Source of the DNA: an uncultured Schlesneria sp.
Lineage (GTDB): Bacteria; Planctomycetota; Planctomycetia; Planctomycetales; Planctomycetaceae
Assembly: GCA_903904835.1 (NCBI GenBank)
Contig: CAIVEI010000190.1
Coordinates: 1 to 64,000, forward strand
Direction of reading: 5' to 3'
DNA: 64,000 bases
Positions 36,664-45,678 of this stretch are shown here, piece by piece (positions within the stretch are counted from its first letter, which is position 1; every line of letters begins with the position of its first letter). Both the position numbers and the translations under genes were made by a program. Under the pieces are notes generated by a model. That model saw only the letters and a program-made list of their open reading frames with translations, was not told the origin of the DNA and searched no databases.

Positions 36664-37577
36664 AATGCAATTTCATCGGGAGTTGTCGGCGTTCCAATTC
36701 GCCGAATCGCCTTTGCAAAGGAGTGCAATTGTTGCATCGAATCGCAATGACAACAGTAGGTCAACTTTGTTCGGATCGCTTCATTGAAGGCTCGACCGCC
36801 GATAACAAGAGCCGCTCCGACAGTTTCGGCGGCATCGGACAACTTTTTGAAATCAACCGCGAATTGGTCGACATCATCGATCGTCACCGACGCTGCAAGC
36901 CAAAATAGTTTGGGTCTGGTATCAAGAATGGCTCGCACCATGGAATCAAACGGAATGGATGTTCCAAGCGAATTTGCGTTCCAGCCAGCGTCGCGAAGCA
37001 CCAATTCGGTCATCGTAGTCGGCAATGAATAGCTATCGCCAGTCAGGGTTCCGCCGATTGCCGTCCAGTGCGGATCAGTTGGCGGGAGAATATGACGCAA
37101 TTCAAAAAGAATTCGTTGAGCGACCTCGCAACTGCGACGTTCCTGATAAATGTCTACCGAATGATTTTCCCAATGTCGACCGATTTCAGCGAGAGCCGGG
37201 CCGAGTACTTTATCGCAAATTGCAGTAATGCTGTGTTTGCAGTTGTAAAGGTCGAAAACAAGCTCCCAAGCCTGATCACCATCCCCCTTGATCAGCGCGT
37301 CGCTGACCTTTTTCACGGCCAGATCGAGTCCAATTAACGGCGGGGACTGGGGAGAAGTCGGTAAACCAAGACCTTCAAGGCTAGTAATCTTGTGATTGCG
37401 TTCCTTTACGAATCGCAAGACGTCACTGACTGGTAGTTTGCGATGACCACCCTCAGTCTTGATTGTTTTAATCAAGCCACGATCGCACCAGCGCTTAAGT
37501 GTTGACTCACTTACGCCGATTGCTCGGCATACTTGTCTTGGCGACAACATTTCAATCATCGGCAAAATATCCCTCAT
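36660..37577 (-). CDS. MerR-type HTH regulator with degenerate B12-binding-like domain (CarH/LitR-like)
   Basis: The 305-residue protein has an N-terminal MerR-like helix-turn-helix (residues 10-60: LSPRQVCRAIGVSESTLKRW, then GGHRKL). The C-terminal part resembles the cobalamin-binding module of CarH/LitR light-sensing repressors. By eye, Trp136 and Glu146 align with CarH residues, but the usual histidine after Glu is Arg147. The lower-ligand region, normally E-x-H-x-x-G, reads TGDSYSLP with Tyr in place of His. Hence cobalamin binding is probably lost or altered. It is translationally coupled to photolyase, which fits a light or damage response. A start at 37559 or 37550 is also possible. 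Confidence 0.82.
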   Translation of the reverse strand: MRDILPMIEMLSPRQVCRAIGVSESTLKRWCDRGLIKTIKTEGGHRKLPVSDVLRFVKERNHKITSLEGLGLPTSPQSPPLIGLDLAVKKVSDALIKGDGDQAWELVFDLYNCKHSITAICDKVLGPALAEIGRHWENHSVDIYQERRSCEVAQRILFELRHILPPTDPHWTAIGGTLTGDSYSLPTTMTELVLRDAGWNANSLGTSIPFDSMVRAILDTRPKLFWLAASVTIDDVDQFAVDFKKLSDAAETVGAALVIGGRAFNEAIRTKLTYCCHCDSMQQLHSFAKAIRRIGTPTTPDEIAL

Positions 37578-37623
37578 CCGTCTGACTTTTGGGCAATCAG
37601 GGCTTAAAATTGAAAAATCTCGT

Positions 37624-37839
37624 TAGAATTTGGCTGATTCACCTAGACAAATGCCGAGACGCAACTCTGAATTGGGCATTATTTTTTGTGTCACATCAGG
37701 CAGAATGTTTTTAGGCACGACTGGCCGAAATTCAACTCTATAATTTCAATGTCTCCCATTTTTCACTTGGATTTCACCTGACTCATTTCAGCTCATCCAA
37801 ATTGGTTTGCAAGCGAAGTAGCGTAGAATTCGGCTGAAT
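37624..37839 (+). promoter_or_regulatory. Pair of 16-bp sequence motifs, candidate operators
   Basis: TAGAATTTGGCTGATT at 37624-37639 and TAGAATTCGGCTGAAT at 37824-37839 agree at 14 of 16 positions and are exactly 200 bp apart. Both lie upstream of the regulator-photolyase operon. They could be binding sites for the regulator, but no other evidence supports this. Confidence 0.35.
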
Positions 37840-38282
37840 ATTTGCCCCCGAATCAGTTTTCGACGCGAAAACCAACAGTAGTCCCTATCGCCAAAGCGAA
37901 CTCTTTACTGAAATACTACCTTTTGCGGTGTTTCAGTGCCTCTCGTTTTGAAAACATGAAAGCAATCCGCTAGGATAAACTTCCTCTGAAAACACAAAAA
38001 GTTTATTTTTGCTGAAATTCGTTTCCAAGCACGAATCACTGTAATGCACGGCGACAATGATTAGGAAGAGGTTAACACTCAATTGGTTTCGGAGTCAACA
38101 ACATTGTGCTTTCTGTAGCGTAAGAGAGCGACAATTCAGGGAAAAACCGATTGAAAATCGTTACGGGGCCATTTTCTGACCGACTTACGTCGAGGGCAAT
38201 TAAAACTTTTATGTGAACGCAATGTCATGTTAAAGTGTTTTCTTGTGCGCAGCTTTGCTTGGAAAACCTGCGTTCGGACCTC

Positions 38283-38320
38283 AACGGACCTTGAACGGAC
38301 CTTGAACGGACCTTGAACGG
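38283..38320 (+). repeat. Short tandem repeat, AACGGACCTTG x 3.4
   Basis: The 11-bp unit AACGGACCTTG is repeated three times (38283-38315), followed by AACGG. It lies in the untranslated region between mgtE and the regulator operon. Confidence 0.85.
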
Positions 38321-38457
38321 GCATTTTGCACTTTATCATTTTTCTCAGTTTATTCGACCGATTCAAATTTAGTTTGAACAGCTCGGTTTGAACGTTTTGC
38401 GAAAAGCGCGATGTCGTGCGGCATTGCGAATCTCTGTTAGCTTCCACAGACGTCTCG

Positions 38458-39843
38458 CTATTCCTTCAAGAGTGTGCCGCGCAACACAATCATCGAAACC
38501 GTGAAATAGATCACCAAACCCGTAACATCGACAAATGTTGCGACAAATGGGGCGGACGAAGTGGCAGGATCCAGGCCGAGCTTTTTTAACCCGAATGGGA
38601 GCATTGAACCAATTATCGATCCCCATAGGACAATTGCCACGAGGGAAAGACTGACTGCAACGCCGACTTGGATCCAATGAGGGCCGTAGACATCCGAAAA
38701 AGCACTCCAGACCGCAATTCGAAGGAATCCGATCGAACCGAGAATAAGGCCAAGGATCGCGCCTGATAGCAATTCGCGGCGAAAGACGCTGACCCAGTCA
38801 CTCAGCCGGATTTCGCCAACCGCTAGTGCGCGGACAATTAATGTCGCGGCCTGGGACCCCGAGTTTCCACCGCTGGAAATAATCAGCGGAATGAAGAGCG
38901 CCAACACGACCGCTTTCGAAATCTGATGCTCGAAGTATCCCATTGCGGTCGCGGTAAGCAGTTCACCTAGAAACAAGATTACCAGCCAGGTTGCTCGCTT
39001 GTGAACCATTGTTAGCAGCGGCGTCGTGGCATAGGGTTCACTCAATGCTTCCAATCCACCAAATTTCTGTGCGTCTTCCGTCGCTGCCTGTTCTGCGACG
39101 TCCAGCACATCATCGATTGTGACGATTCCAACCAGCTTGTTGTGGTCATCAATGACGGGTAAGGCGGTGCGATCGTAGCGTCGGAAGACTTCGATCGCAG
39201 ATCGTTTCAGGTCGGTCGCCTTTAAGGAAACAAAGTTCCGATCCATCAATCGTTCGATCGTCGTATGGATCGGGGCGAGAAGAATCTGGCGGATTCGTAA
39301 ATCGTCGATTAAATGCATGTCATGATCCACGACGTAGACCACGTTCAATGACTCGCTGTCTTGACCGTGACGTCGGACGTGATCGAGGACATGCTCGACT
39401 GTCCAATTTGATCGTACCGCAACGAAATCCGGGGACATCAGTCGACCGACGCTGTCTTCAGGGTACTCCAAGAGCGATCGCGCGATTGCCTGCTGCTGAG
39501 CGGAGAGGGTTCTTAAGTGTTTCTCGCGGTCGGCTTCGCCAAGTTCTTCCAGCAGCGCAGTTCGATCATCCGCCGACATGTCGTTGAATAGAGCACCCGC
39601 ATCAGCCGGGTCGAGACTCTCCAGCAAGAAATGCTGAGTCTGTCGATCAAGATATTCAAAGATCAGTGTCCGTTGCGGACCGTGCAATAGTTGAAATGCA
39701 GCACGTTCATCGTCATCGTTCAGGTCTTCAAACAACTCGGCAATGTCAACGGGTTGCCACATATCCAGCACTTCACTGAGCGTTGTCCCATCGCGCGTCT
39801 CAATCAATTCACGAATTTCGGGAAGCATCAGCTTGCTGAGCAT
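38458..39843 (-). CDS. mgtE: Magnesium transporter MgtE
   Basis: This 461-residue MgtE-family Mg2+ channel has an N-terminal MgtE_N superhelical domain with leucine-rich helices (residues about 30-130). Two CBS domains follow (about 135-260), with a PVIDDHNKLVGIVTIDD block. Five transmembrane helices in the last 180 residues include the conserved SGGNSGSQAATLIVRALA pore region. The N-domain and CBS pair close the channel when cytoplasmic Mg2+ is high. The gene begins 8 bp after moeA on the same strand, so they are probably cotranscribed. The ATG start at 39843 is supported by this spacing. Confidence 0.96.
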   Translation of the reverse strand: MLSKLMLPEIRELIETRDGTTLSEVLDMWQPVDIAELFEDLNDDDERAAFQLLHGPQRTLIFEYLDRQTQHFLLESLDPADAGALFNDMSADDRTALLEELGEADREKHLRTLSAQQQAIARSLLEYPEDSVGRLMSPDFVAVRSNWTVEHVLDHVRRHGQDSESLNVVYVVDHDMHLIDDLRIRQILLAPIHTTIERLMDRNFVSLKATDLKRSAIEVFRRYDRTALPVIDDHNKLVGIVTIDDVLDVAEQAATEDAQKFGGLEALSEPYATTPLLTMVHKRATWLVILFLGELLTATAMGYFEHQISKAVVLALFIPLIISSGGNSGSQAATLIVRALAVGEIRLSDWVSVFRRELLSGAILGLILGSIGFLRIAVWSAFSDVYGPHWIQVGVAVSLSLVAIVLWGSIIGSMLPFGLKKLGLDPATSSAPFVATFVDVTGLVIYFTVSMIVLRGTLLKE

Positions 39844-39851
39844 TTTTTATT

Positions 39852-41081
39852 TCACCAACCGAAGGTTTCAAGTTCGTCGCCGACTCGGTACTGACGAGCC
39901 TCGCCTGAAAGATAGGCCATTCCATTCGCCGTGGCAGTGCCACAGAGATCGGACGAACCATGCCATGGGACCAGCGTAACTGCTAGACTGCCCGCCCCCC
40001 AAGTCAAACGCGCCGGATGATATGTCGGACGGTCCTTTCGGGTCGAGTAATCATGCTCAAGTTTCGCCAAATTCGGCTGAACAGAAGCTGGCTTCACTCC
40101 CATCAGTCGCCGGATGGCTGTACGCACGAACAATTCGCAACAGACCAAGCTGCTGACAGGATTACCTGGCAAGCCAAAGACGTAACATTGAGAATGCTGA
40201 CACGGATGACTCGATTGGTTGCTTCTGTCGCGTTTTCCAAACCAGATCGGTTTCCCTGGCTTCATATCGACTTTGTGAAAGATTTCGGTCACGCCCATTT
40301 CAGCAAGTGTGCTTGGCACAAGATCAAGTGTGCCGGCCGACACGCCACCGGACAGTACTAAGATGTCACATTGCAGGCCCTGTTGAATTTTCTGGCGCAG
40401 TTGGTCTCGGTCATCGCGTGCAATGCCAAGTCTTACCGGAATGCCGCCGGCAGTCTCGATCTGAGCGGCAAGCATCGACGCATTGGAATTTCTGATCTGT
40501 GCAGGTCCCGGTTTTTCGTCGACGGGCACTAATTCGTCACCGGTCGCAAGCACGGCGACGTTTGGACGACGACGAGCGGGTACAACGGCACGTCCCAATT
40601 CAGCGAGTGCTCCAATGCAGGCTCCGCTTAAAACAAGGCCGGCACGCAGCACGCAGTCTCCAACTCGGACGGATGTTCCGCGCAGGATGATGTTTGTTCC
40701 CAATCGCGGCGGCGGCGTTCTAATTGAGACGTGATCGCGGTCTCGAGAAGTCTCTTCAATCTTGACAACGACATCGGCACCCTCAGGCATCGGGGCACCC
40801 GTCATGATCTGAGCCGCTTCGCCCGCCTCGACTTTTTTCGTGGGAACGCATCCAGCCGTGATGATTTCCGTCACGCGAAGCGATGCAAAGCCGCTGGAAA
40901 CGTCTGTCGAGCGGACGGCATAGCCATCCATTAACGACTTGTCGAAAGGCGGGATGTCTTCGGGACTATCAATATCGTTTCCGAGCACCAGCCCGAGCGA
41001 GTCTTCCAGAGCGATATCTGAAAGACCAAACGGAAGGACCGTTTCCACCAATTTTTCGAGCGCTACGGCAACCGTCAGCAT
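39852..41081 (-). CDS. moeA: Molybdopterin molybdenumtransferase MoeA
   Basis: This 409-residue MoeA inserts molybdate into adenylylated molybdopterin, the last step of molybdenum cofactor synthesis. Family blocks seen are DKSLMDGYAVR near residue 44, MTGAPMPEGAD, LSGGVSAG (with a long loop) and FGLPGNPVSS toward the C-terminus. Length is normal. It starts with ATG at 41081 and is followed 8 bp later by mgtE. A link between molybdenum cofactor and magnesium transport may simply be Mg2+ supply, since MoeA needs Mg2+. Neighbouring Mo-cofactor genes are not in the window. Confidence 0.95.
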   Translation of the reverse strand: MLTVAVALEKLVETVLPFGLSDIALEDSLGLVLGNDIDSPEDIPPFDKSLMDGYAVRSTDVSSGFASLRVTEIITAGCVPTKKVEAGEAAQIMTGAPMPEGADVVVKIEETSRDRDHVSIRTPPPRLGTNIILRGTSVRVGDCVLRAGLVLSGACIGALAELGRAVVPARRRPNVAVLATGDELVPVDEKPGPAQIRNSNASMLAAQIETAGGIPVRLGIARDDRDQLRQKIQQGLQCDILVLSGGVSAGTLDLVPSTLAEMGVTEIFHKVDMKPGKPIWFGKRDRSNQSSHPCQHSQCYVFGLPGNPVSSLVCCELFVRTAIRRLMGVKPASVQPNLAKLEHDYSTRKDRPTYHPARLTWGAGSLAVTLVPWHGSSDLCGTATANGMAYLSGEARQYRVGDELETFGW

Positions 41082-41123
41082 AATGCTACTTCACACGGGT
41101 TGAAACGGGCGTCGCAGAATGAA

Positions 41124-42878
41124 TCAATAAGTCCACTCAACACCCAAATTGAAGTTATGATTAAAGAAATCAGACTTCTGACCGTTCAACTGTGGTGTCA
41201 GTGGATACTGATTCCAGATGATTGTGTTTTGCGGACGATAGACGCTGCCAATATACATGAAGGTATACCCTGCTTGCAGATTAGCCCTCTCAAAAATCTC
41301 AAGTTTGTTGACATATGGGATCATGTCGAATATCGGAAACTTGACGTTGACCGATTGTTCGAACATTGGCGACATGCTTGTCGTTTGCTGTTGTGTGCTG
41401 AATGAAGTCAACTGCGGATTATTAGGCATTGTTGGAACCGTATTCGCCACCCCGTTGGTCTGTCCAGCGATGTTGAATCCGTTTCCAATACCATAGCCGG
41501 TGATTTGACGTGAAGTCACATTCGCCAAGGCTGCGAACTTTGTATTACCCCACACTTGAAATTTTGAAGTCGGTTTGCCGAGATCAATTCGGAAGCCTGC
41601 TTCAGGGCCTGCCATTTGCGAAAGATCCGACGAGACCAGGTGGGAGTGCAGCACGTTCGGGTTCGAGAAGAATGGGTCGAGGGCGAGTGGGGTCAAGTAA
41701 CCTGAGAACACCGTTCCGCCGTTGCCACCGCCACCACCACCACCACCACCACCGGCACCCGTTGAAGGATTGTTGACGGTGTAGCCCAGACCGCTGTCAT
41801 ACCCATCGAAGCTGAATGTTTCTTTCAAGTGGATATATCTTGCTCCGACCAAAGGTCGGACCCTCAAGGCTGGTTGCTCATAAATCGAATTGAAATACCA
41901 ATCCGAATTGGCTCCCATCAATTGAGAAGTAAACCGGATGAAAACACCCATGTCGTATGGTTGTACGGCACCGTAGAGCCCATTACTGTCCGTATCGCCG
42001 GGCGGGCTTACGACATTCGTAATTGTCCCGGTAGTGAGAGGCAGATACGTGGTTGTCTGCCCGCTATTTCCTAAGGGGAGACCAAACCAAGCATGCAAGT
42101 GCAGCAGGGGGTTGTAGTTTCCACTGTTCGGATTGATATCCAGAAGCGGGTCGTACAAGTTCCAGCTCGAAGTCGCTTGTCCTTGAACGAAACCAGACAC
42201 CACAAACCCGGAATCATCGGGATTGAACCAGCCCCATGTACCGCGAAAGCCTCCAGACGCCATCACATTTGATAAGATGCCCGTTGTTTGAGCTCCGAAG
42301 ATCGTCGGACTTCCAATCGTTCCCGTGCCACCGTTCCCTCCACCACCCCCTGCGGAAGCGTTGATATATCGGTAAGGCCCCGTGGTGAAGACCGATTGGT
42401 CGAATTGCGTCGTACCGCCCAGGACATTGCCGGCTGCCGCAGTCCCGGAGACGGTGTTCCCTTGAAGCGCGTCGATGGAAACAGGGTTGACCCCTGGCGC
42501 ACCAATAAGGGTTTCTGTTCCCCCTTGCGTGCGTGCAAACAACGCCTCAGCCGAGAAATAATACTTGCGGTTTCCCTGCAAGATCTTATTGAACCAGAAC
42601 CCATCCTCGTAGGCGACGGTATCCACCGGAGGACCGGCGAATGGCGAAATATTCGGCCATGCCGTCGCATTCGGAGGATAACCGGGCGCCTCCAAACCGG
42701 AATAGTATTGCTGCGTCGGACCATACGCAGGAGCGTACGGCGACGGAGGCAACCCCATGCCAACTTGATCTGGATTACCATTGGATGGCATCATCGGAGG
42801 CTGGGCGCTGGACGTACCAACCCCTGCCAATGCCATGCATCCACCCAACATTACAGCCAACCAGTGCCGTGTCCGCAT
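41124..42878 (-). CDS. BBP7-family outer-membrane beta-barrel protein
   Basis: The 584-residue protein starts with a signal peptide (MLGGCMALAGVGTSSAQ). The mature protein begins with a proline/glycine-rich stretch, then YYFSAEALFARTQGG, the typical opening of BBP7-type planctomycete barrel proteins. It continues with alternating aromatic/hydrophobic strands and ends with FNHNFNLGVEWTY, an aromatic C-terminus as in outer-membrane barrels. A run of about ten consecutive glycines occurs near residue 380 (nucleotides about 41728-41755, a repeated CCACCAC tract). Similar Gly-rich segments (GGGGNGG) recur around residue 180. Function unknown; probably a porin-like or structural envelope protein. 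Confidence 0.85.
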   Translation of the reverse strand: MRTRHWLAVMLGGCMALAGVGTSSAQPPMMPSNGNPDQVGMGLPPSPYAPAYGPTQQYYSGLEAPGYPPNATAWPNISPFAGPPVDTVAYEDGFWFNKILQGNRKYYFSAEALFARTQGGTETLIGAPGVNPVSIDALQGNTVSGTAAAGNVLGGTTQFDQSVFTTGPYRYINASAGGGGGNGGTGTIGSPTIFGAQTTGILSNVMASGGFRGTWGWFNPDDSGFVVSGFVQGQATSSWNLYDPLLDINPNSGNYNPLLHLHAWFGLPLGNSGQTTTYLPLTTGTITNVVSPPGDTDSNGLYGAVQPYDMGVFIRFTSQLMGANSDWYFNSIYEQPALRVRPLVGARYIHLKETFSFDGYDSGLGYTVNNPSTGAGGGGGGGGGGNGGTVFSGYLTPLALDPFFSNPNVLHSHLVSSDLSQMAGPEAGFRIDLGKPTSKFQVWGNTKFAALANVTSRQITGYGIGNGFNIAGQTNGVANTVPTMPNNPQLTSFSTQQQTTSMSPMFEQSVNVKFPIFDMIPYVNKLEIFERANLQAGYTFMYIGSVYRPQNTIIWNQYPLTPQLNGQKSDFFNHNFNLGVEWTY

Positions 42879-43132
42879 CAGTCGTTCCCTGACTATGAAC
42901 GCCGTGAACTCGGAACGATCGCGAGTCTCGTCTTCGCTCCGAGTAGCCCGTTCTCCGCTTCCCGACGCAACGATGACTCTACGGGCGCAGCAATCTGCGC
43001 CTAGCGGAAGTATCGGCGGTGTGAGTTGGTAAACTGTACCGAAGATTCGGGTCGTAACGGAATTTCCGTTTTTTCTGAGACCGAACCGGTCAAATCTGCC
43101 GGAGATCGCCGCGCCGATGCTTAGCGTCTGGC

Positions 43133-44410
43133 TTACCGGCTTCCCATTCCCAATTTTCGAACGGATGCCTCTGCCAGCCGGGAAAAGTCATGTTGTTGAC
43201 GCACGCCGTGGTAGCCGGCTTCAGCCAGCTTTGTTCGCAAGCTCGAGTCCTGCAAAACCTGCCGAAGCAATTCGGCCAGTGATTCAGGGCTCTCTTTTTC
43301 TGAAAGTAAACCACCGCGTGTCGATTCAATCAGTTCAGGGAACGCCGCGTGATCTGGAAGCACAACCGGAATACCGTTGGCCCAGGATTCGAGGACATAA
43401 AGCCCTTTAGGCTCCTGGAACCTTGCCGGAACGCTGAAGACATCGATCGATTTGAAAAAGCCAACCTTTTCGGCATGCGTTGCCGGACTCCCAATATATT
43501 GGAATGCTTCTCCCAGCGGCGATGCCATTTGACGCACAGTTTCGAAATAGGCTTGATTTTGAGATCCGAGATACCCTCCTACTCGGAGTTGGATGTTGGG
43601 AATGTTCTGCTTCAATTTCAGGACGCTTTGAACCAGGACATCTAAACCTTTTTCAGGACAGATTCGAGCGAAATAACCAACCGTCGGGGGGTGTCCCAGA
43701 TCTGCCTTTGGCTTCCCGTTGTGTTTTGCACAATCGATGGAAAGGGGTAACTCTATGAATTTCTCTCGCGGCAAGTTCAGGTACTGGGACATGTAATTTC
43801 GATAAAACTGGCTGTGGACAATGTAACCGTCAAATTCCGCTGCCCGTTCAGTCAGGGACGACATTACTTTTTGCCGGTACGGCTCGATGAGCCCGTCCAG
43901 AAAAACATCGTCACCCTGCAGCACACAAAAGACGCGTCCGGCGTACTTCTTTCGCAGTGTGCGCAACGATCCGCTGAGTAATGAATTACTGAAACAAACG
44001 ATGTCGGGCTTAAGGCTGGCTACAAATTCTGCCAGTTCCTCACCCGCCTGCAGATGAGGACCTGACTCGCCCAAAAGCATGGATGCGGTCATGCTTCCCA
44101 ATTCTGCCGCATCGTTTCCAACGGCACCACGGGTCGCCTGTCGAATCATCGTCGGTGAATCGAGCCATCGCGTAAGAAATCGCGGAAGGCTTCGCCAGAA
44201 TCGGAAGTGGTCGCTGAGATAAACATTAATCCCGCCAAAAAAGATGCGCGAAGACGTTTGATCCTCTTCATCAACACGAATGGGTGTATAGAGTGGAATC
44301 AGCGACACTTCGACCCCCGCCTGGTGGAGCGCGCGAGCCCATGTGTTGTCGTGCATGCACGACCCGCAAAACATGCCGGCCCCTCCTGCGGTAACGATCG
44401 CCAAATGCAT
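43133..44410 (-). CDS. Glycosyltransferase family 4 protein
   Basis: The 425-residue GT-B fold enzyme starts HLAIVTAGGAGMFCGSCMHDN, a glycine-rich donor-site turn with two close cysteines. The C-terminal half has a normal GT4 core: ARICPEKGLDVLV, VPARFQEPKGLYVLESWANGIPVV with the conserved Glu, and a C-terminal helix. It transfers a sugar from a nucleotide-sugar donor to an unknown acceptor, probably in surface polysaccharide assembly. The frame extends to a GTG at 44434, but the ATG at 44410 begins exactly at the expected first beta strand. The next gene upstream on this strand is the second DUF1559 gene, 270 bp away. Confidence 0.88.
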   Translation of the reverse strand: MHLAIVTAGGAGMFCGSCMHDNTWARALHQAGVEVSLIPLYTPIRVDEEDQTSSRIFFGGINVYLSDHFRFWRSLPRFLTRWLDSPTMIRQATRGAVGNDAAELGSMTASMLLGESGPHLQAGEELAEFVASLKPDIVCFSNSLLSGSLRTLRKKYAGRVFCVLQGDDVFLDGLIEPYRQKVMSSLTERAAEFDGYIVHSQFYRNYMSQYLNLPREKFIELPLSIDCAKHNGKPKADLGHPPTVGYFARICPEKGLDVLVQSVLKLKQNIPNIQLRVGGYLGSQNQAYFETVRQMASPLGEAFQYIGSPATHAEKVGFFKSIDVFSVPARFQEPKGLYVLESWANGIPVVLPDHAAFPELIESTRGGLLSEKESPESLAELLRQVLQDSSLRTKLAEAGYHGVRQQHDFSRLAEASVRKLGMGSR

Positions 44411-44680
44411 TTCAATCGGTTCTTCAGTGGACACAAACCAGATCTGTCAGTCGCGAGGTTAAGTTTCTTAGAAGAAAAAAACCACTCGGAATCGCGTTTG
44501 AGTCTCTCCAAGGTTGAGATTTCGTGTTATTTACCACTGCTTCGGAGTCTTTGGAAACGCAGTGCCTTCTCGGGCTCCTTTTTAAATACCACTGCGTGAA
44601 AAAGGACGGTCATGAAGTGGCACAATCATTGAGATTGACTGACAACGCCGTCCCGCGTTGAGAGCGGAATTCCGGCGATA

Positions 44681-45619
44681 TCAGAATTCTGGAGTCAGCT
44701 CTCCGTCACTTCGATGCGCCATATTTCGAAGTGTTTTTGGATCAATACTCTTACTAATTGCGCGCACAGAACCATCGCCCGTCAAAACGAGAAGCAAACC
44801 CCCATGGTTGCTCCCGGCTCCCCCGACGGTTTCACGACCTGCTTCGAGATCGGATAACTCTTGCTTTGACGTAATAACGCCAATTCCGTCCCTGCTGCTC
44901 GGGTGCAATTCCCATGTGTCGCTACTCGCGTTTCCACGAGAATTCCTCTGACCGACTTGCACTGCTCGAACGACGTTTCGTAACGACGATCGCGTTCCAG
45001 ATATCCAGCCGAGATCACTTGAATGATCCATCCGGCTCTCGACAACAAAGAGCGTATTTGAACTTCCATCTCGTATCTGCTCGTATCGAATGGAACTGTT
45101 GAGAAACAGGACTCCATTCTGATCGACATCGATCGGGGTTTCAAAATCGTTGTGAACTCCGCTGTAGTTAGTCCAGGCATAATTCAGCGAGGGGGTGTCT
45201 CTGGCTGATGGGCACATCAAAATGTGGATCTGATATTGTCTCGCGGGCAGATTAATCGGGTGGTAAACGGACTTCGTGAAATCGATGTGCTCGTACACAT
45301 ACGGCTTTTCGAGATACGGAAGAATCTGTGAGATCCAACTCATGTGGTAGCCGCCACCTTCTTTCGACTGGATCGGGCCTGAGCGGTTCTGCGTTCCCGG
45401 CGGAAGGACTTCGTGAGCCATCATGTAATTGTTTAACGCGACGCCAATCTGCATCAGATTATTCATGCATTGTGCCCGCCGAGCCGCTTCGCGTGACTGC
45501 TGAACAGCGGGCAGCAACAGTGCGGCCAACATGGCGATGATCGCAATCACCACCAGCATTTCAATCAGCGTAAACCCAGATCGGGCATCAGTTGGACTCC
45601 GACGAGGGGTACGACTCAT
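44681..45619 (-). CDS. DUF1559 prepilin-like protein (copy 2)
   Basis: The 312-residue protein has an N-terminal type IV prepilin signal, [17 protein letters not shown], with cleavage before Phe. A 30-residue hydrophobic helix and a DUF1559 body follow. The C-terminus has the H-x9-DG motif ([19 protein letters not shown]). DUF1559 proteins are hugely expanded in planctomycetes, probably as minor pilins or secreted, pseudopilus-handled proteins. The gene lies 59 bp after the other DUF1559 gene, with long identical N-terminal wording ([11 protein letters not shown]..., [14 protein letters not shown]), so it is a tandem duplicate. It ends the seven-gene pseudopilin block. Confidence 0.92.
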   Translation of the reverse strand: MSRTPRRSPTDARSGFTLIEMLVVIAIIAMLAALLLPAVQQSREAARRAQCMNNLMQIGVALNNYMMAHEVLPPGTQNRSGPIQSKEGGGYHMSWISQILPYLEKPYVYEHIDFTKSVYHPINLPARQYQIHILMCPSARDTPSLNYAWTNYSGVHNDFETPIDVDQNGVLFLNSSIRYEQIRDGSSNTLFVVESRMDHSSDLGWISGTRSSLRNVVRAVQVGQRNSRGNASSDTWELHPSSRDGIGVITSKQELSDLEAGRETVGGAGSNHGGLLLVLTGDGSVRAISKSIDPKTLRNMAHRSDGELTPEF

Positions 45620-45678
45620 ACAACGATTCTCGCAACCAACTGGGGGTTAATTCAGCACAAATGCAATTAAACTTGCTA

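Larger units (their letters stand above)
37578..38457. other. Long AT-rich leader upstream of regulator-photolyase operon
   Basis: This is about 880 bp with no supported gene, between the end of mgtE and the start of the regulator gene, both minus-strand. It is therefore the upstream region of the regulator-photolyase pair. It contains a 16-bp motif in two copies exactly 200 bp apart (37624 and 37824) and a short 11-bp tandem repeat (38283-38320). Confidence 0.6.

Noticed and set aside
42288-43004. 238-residue plus-strand frame opposite the BBP7 gene
   Set aside because: It lies opposite a clearly exported barrel protein. Its Arg/Ser-rich composition is that of a complementary-strand shadow.
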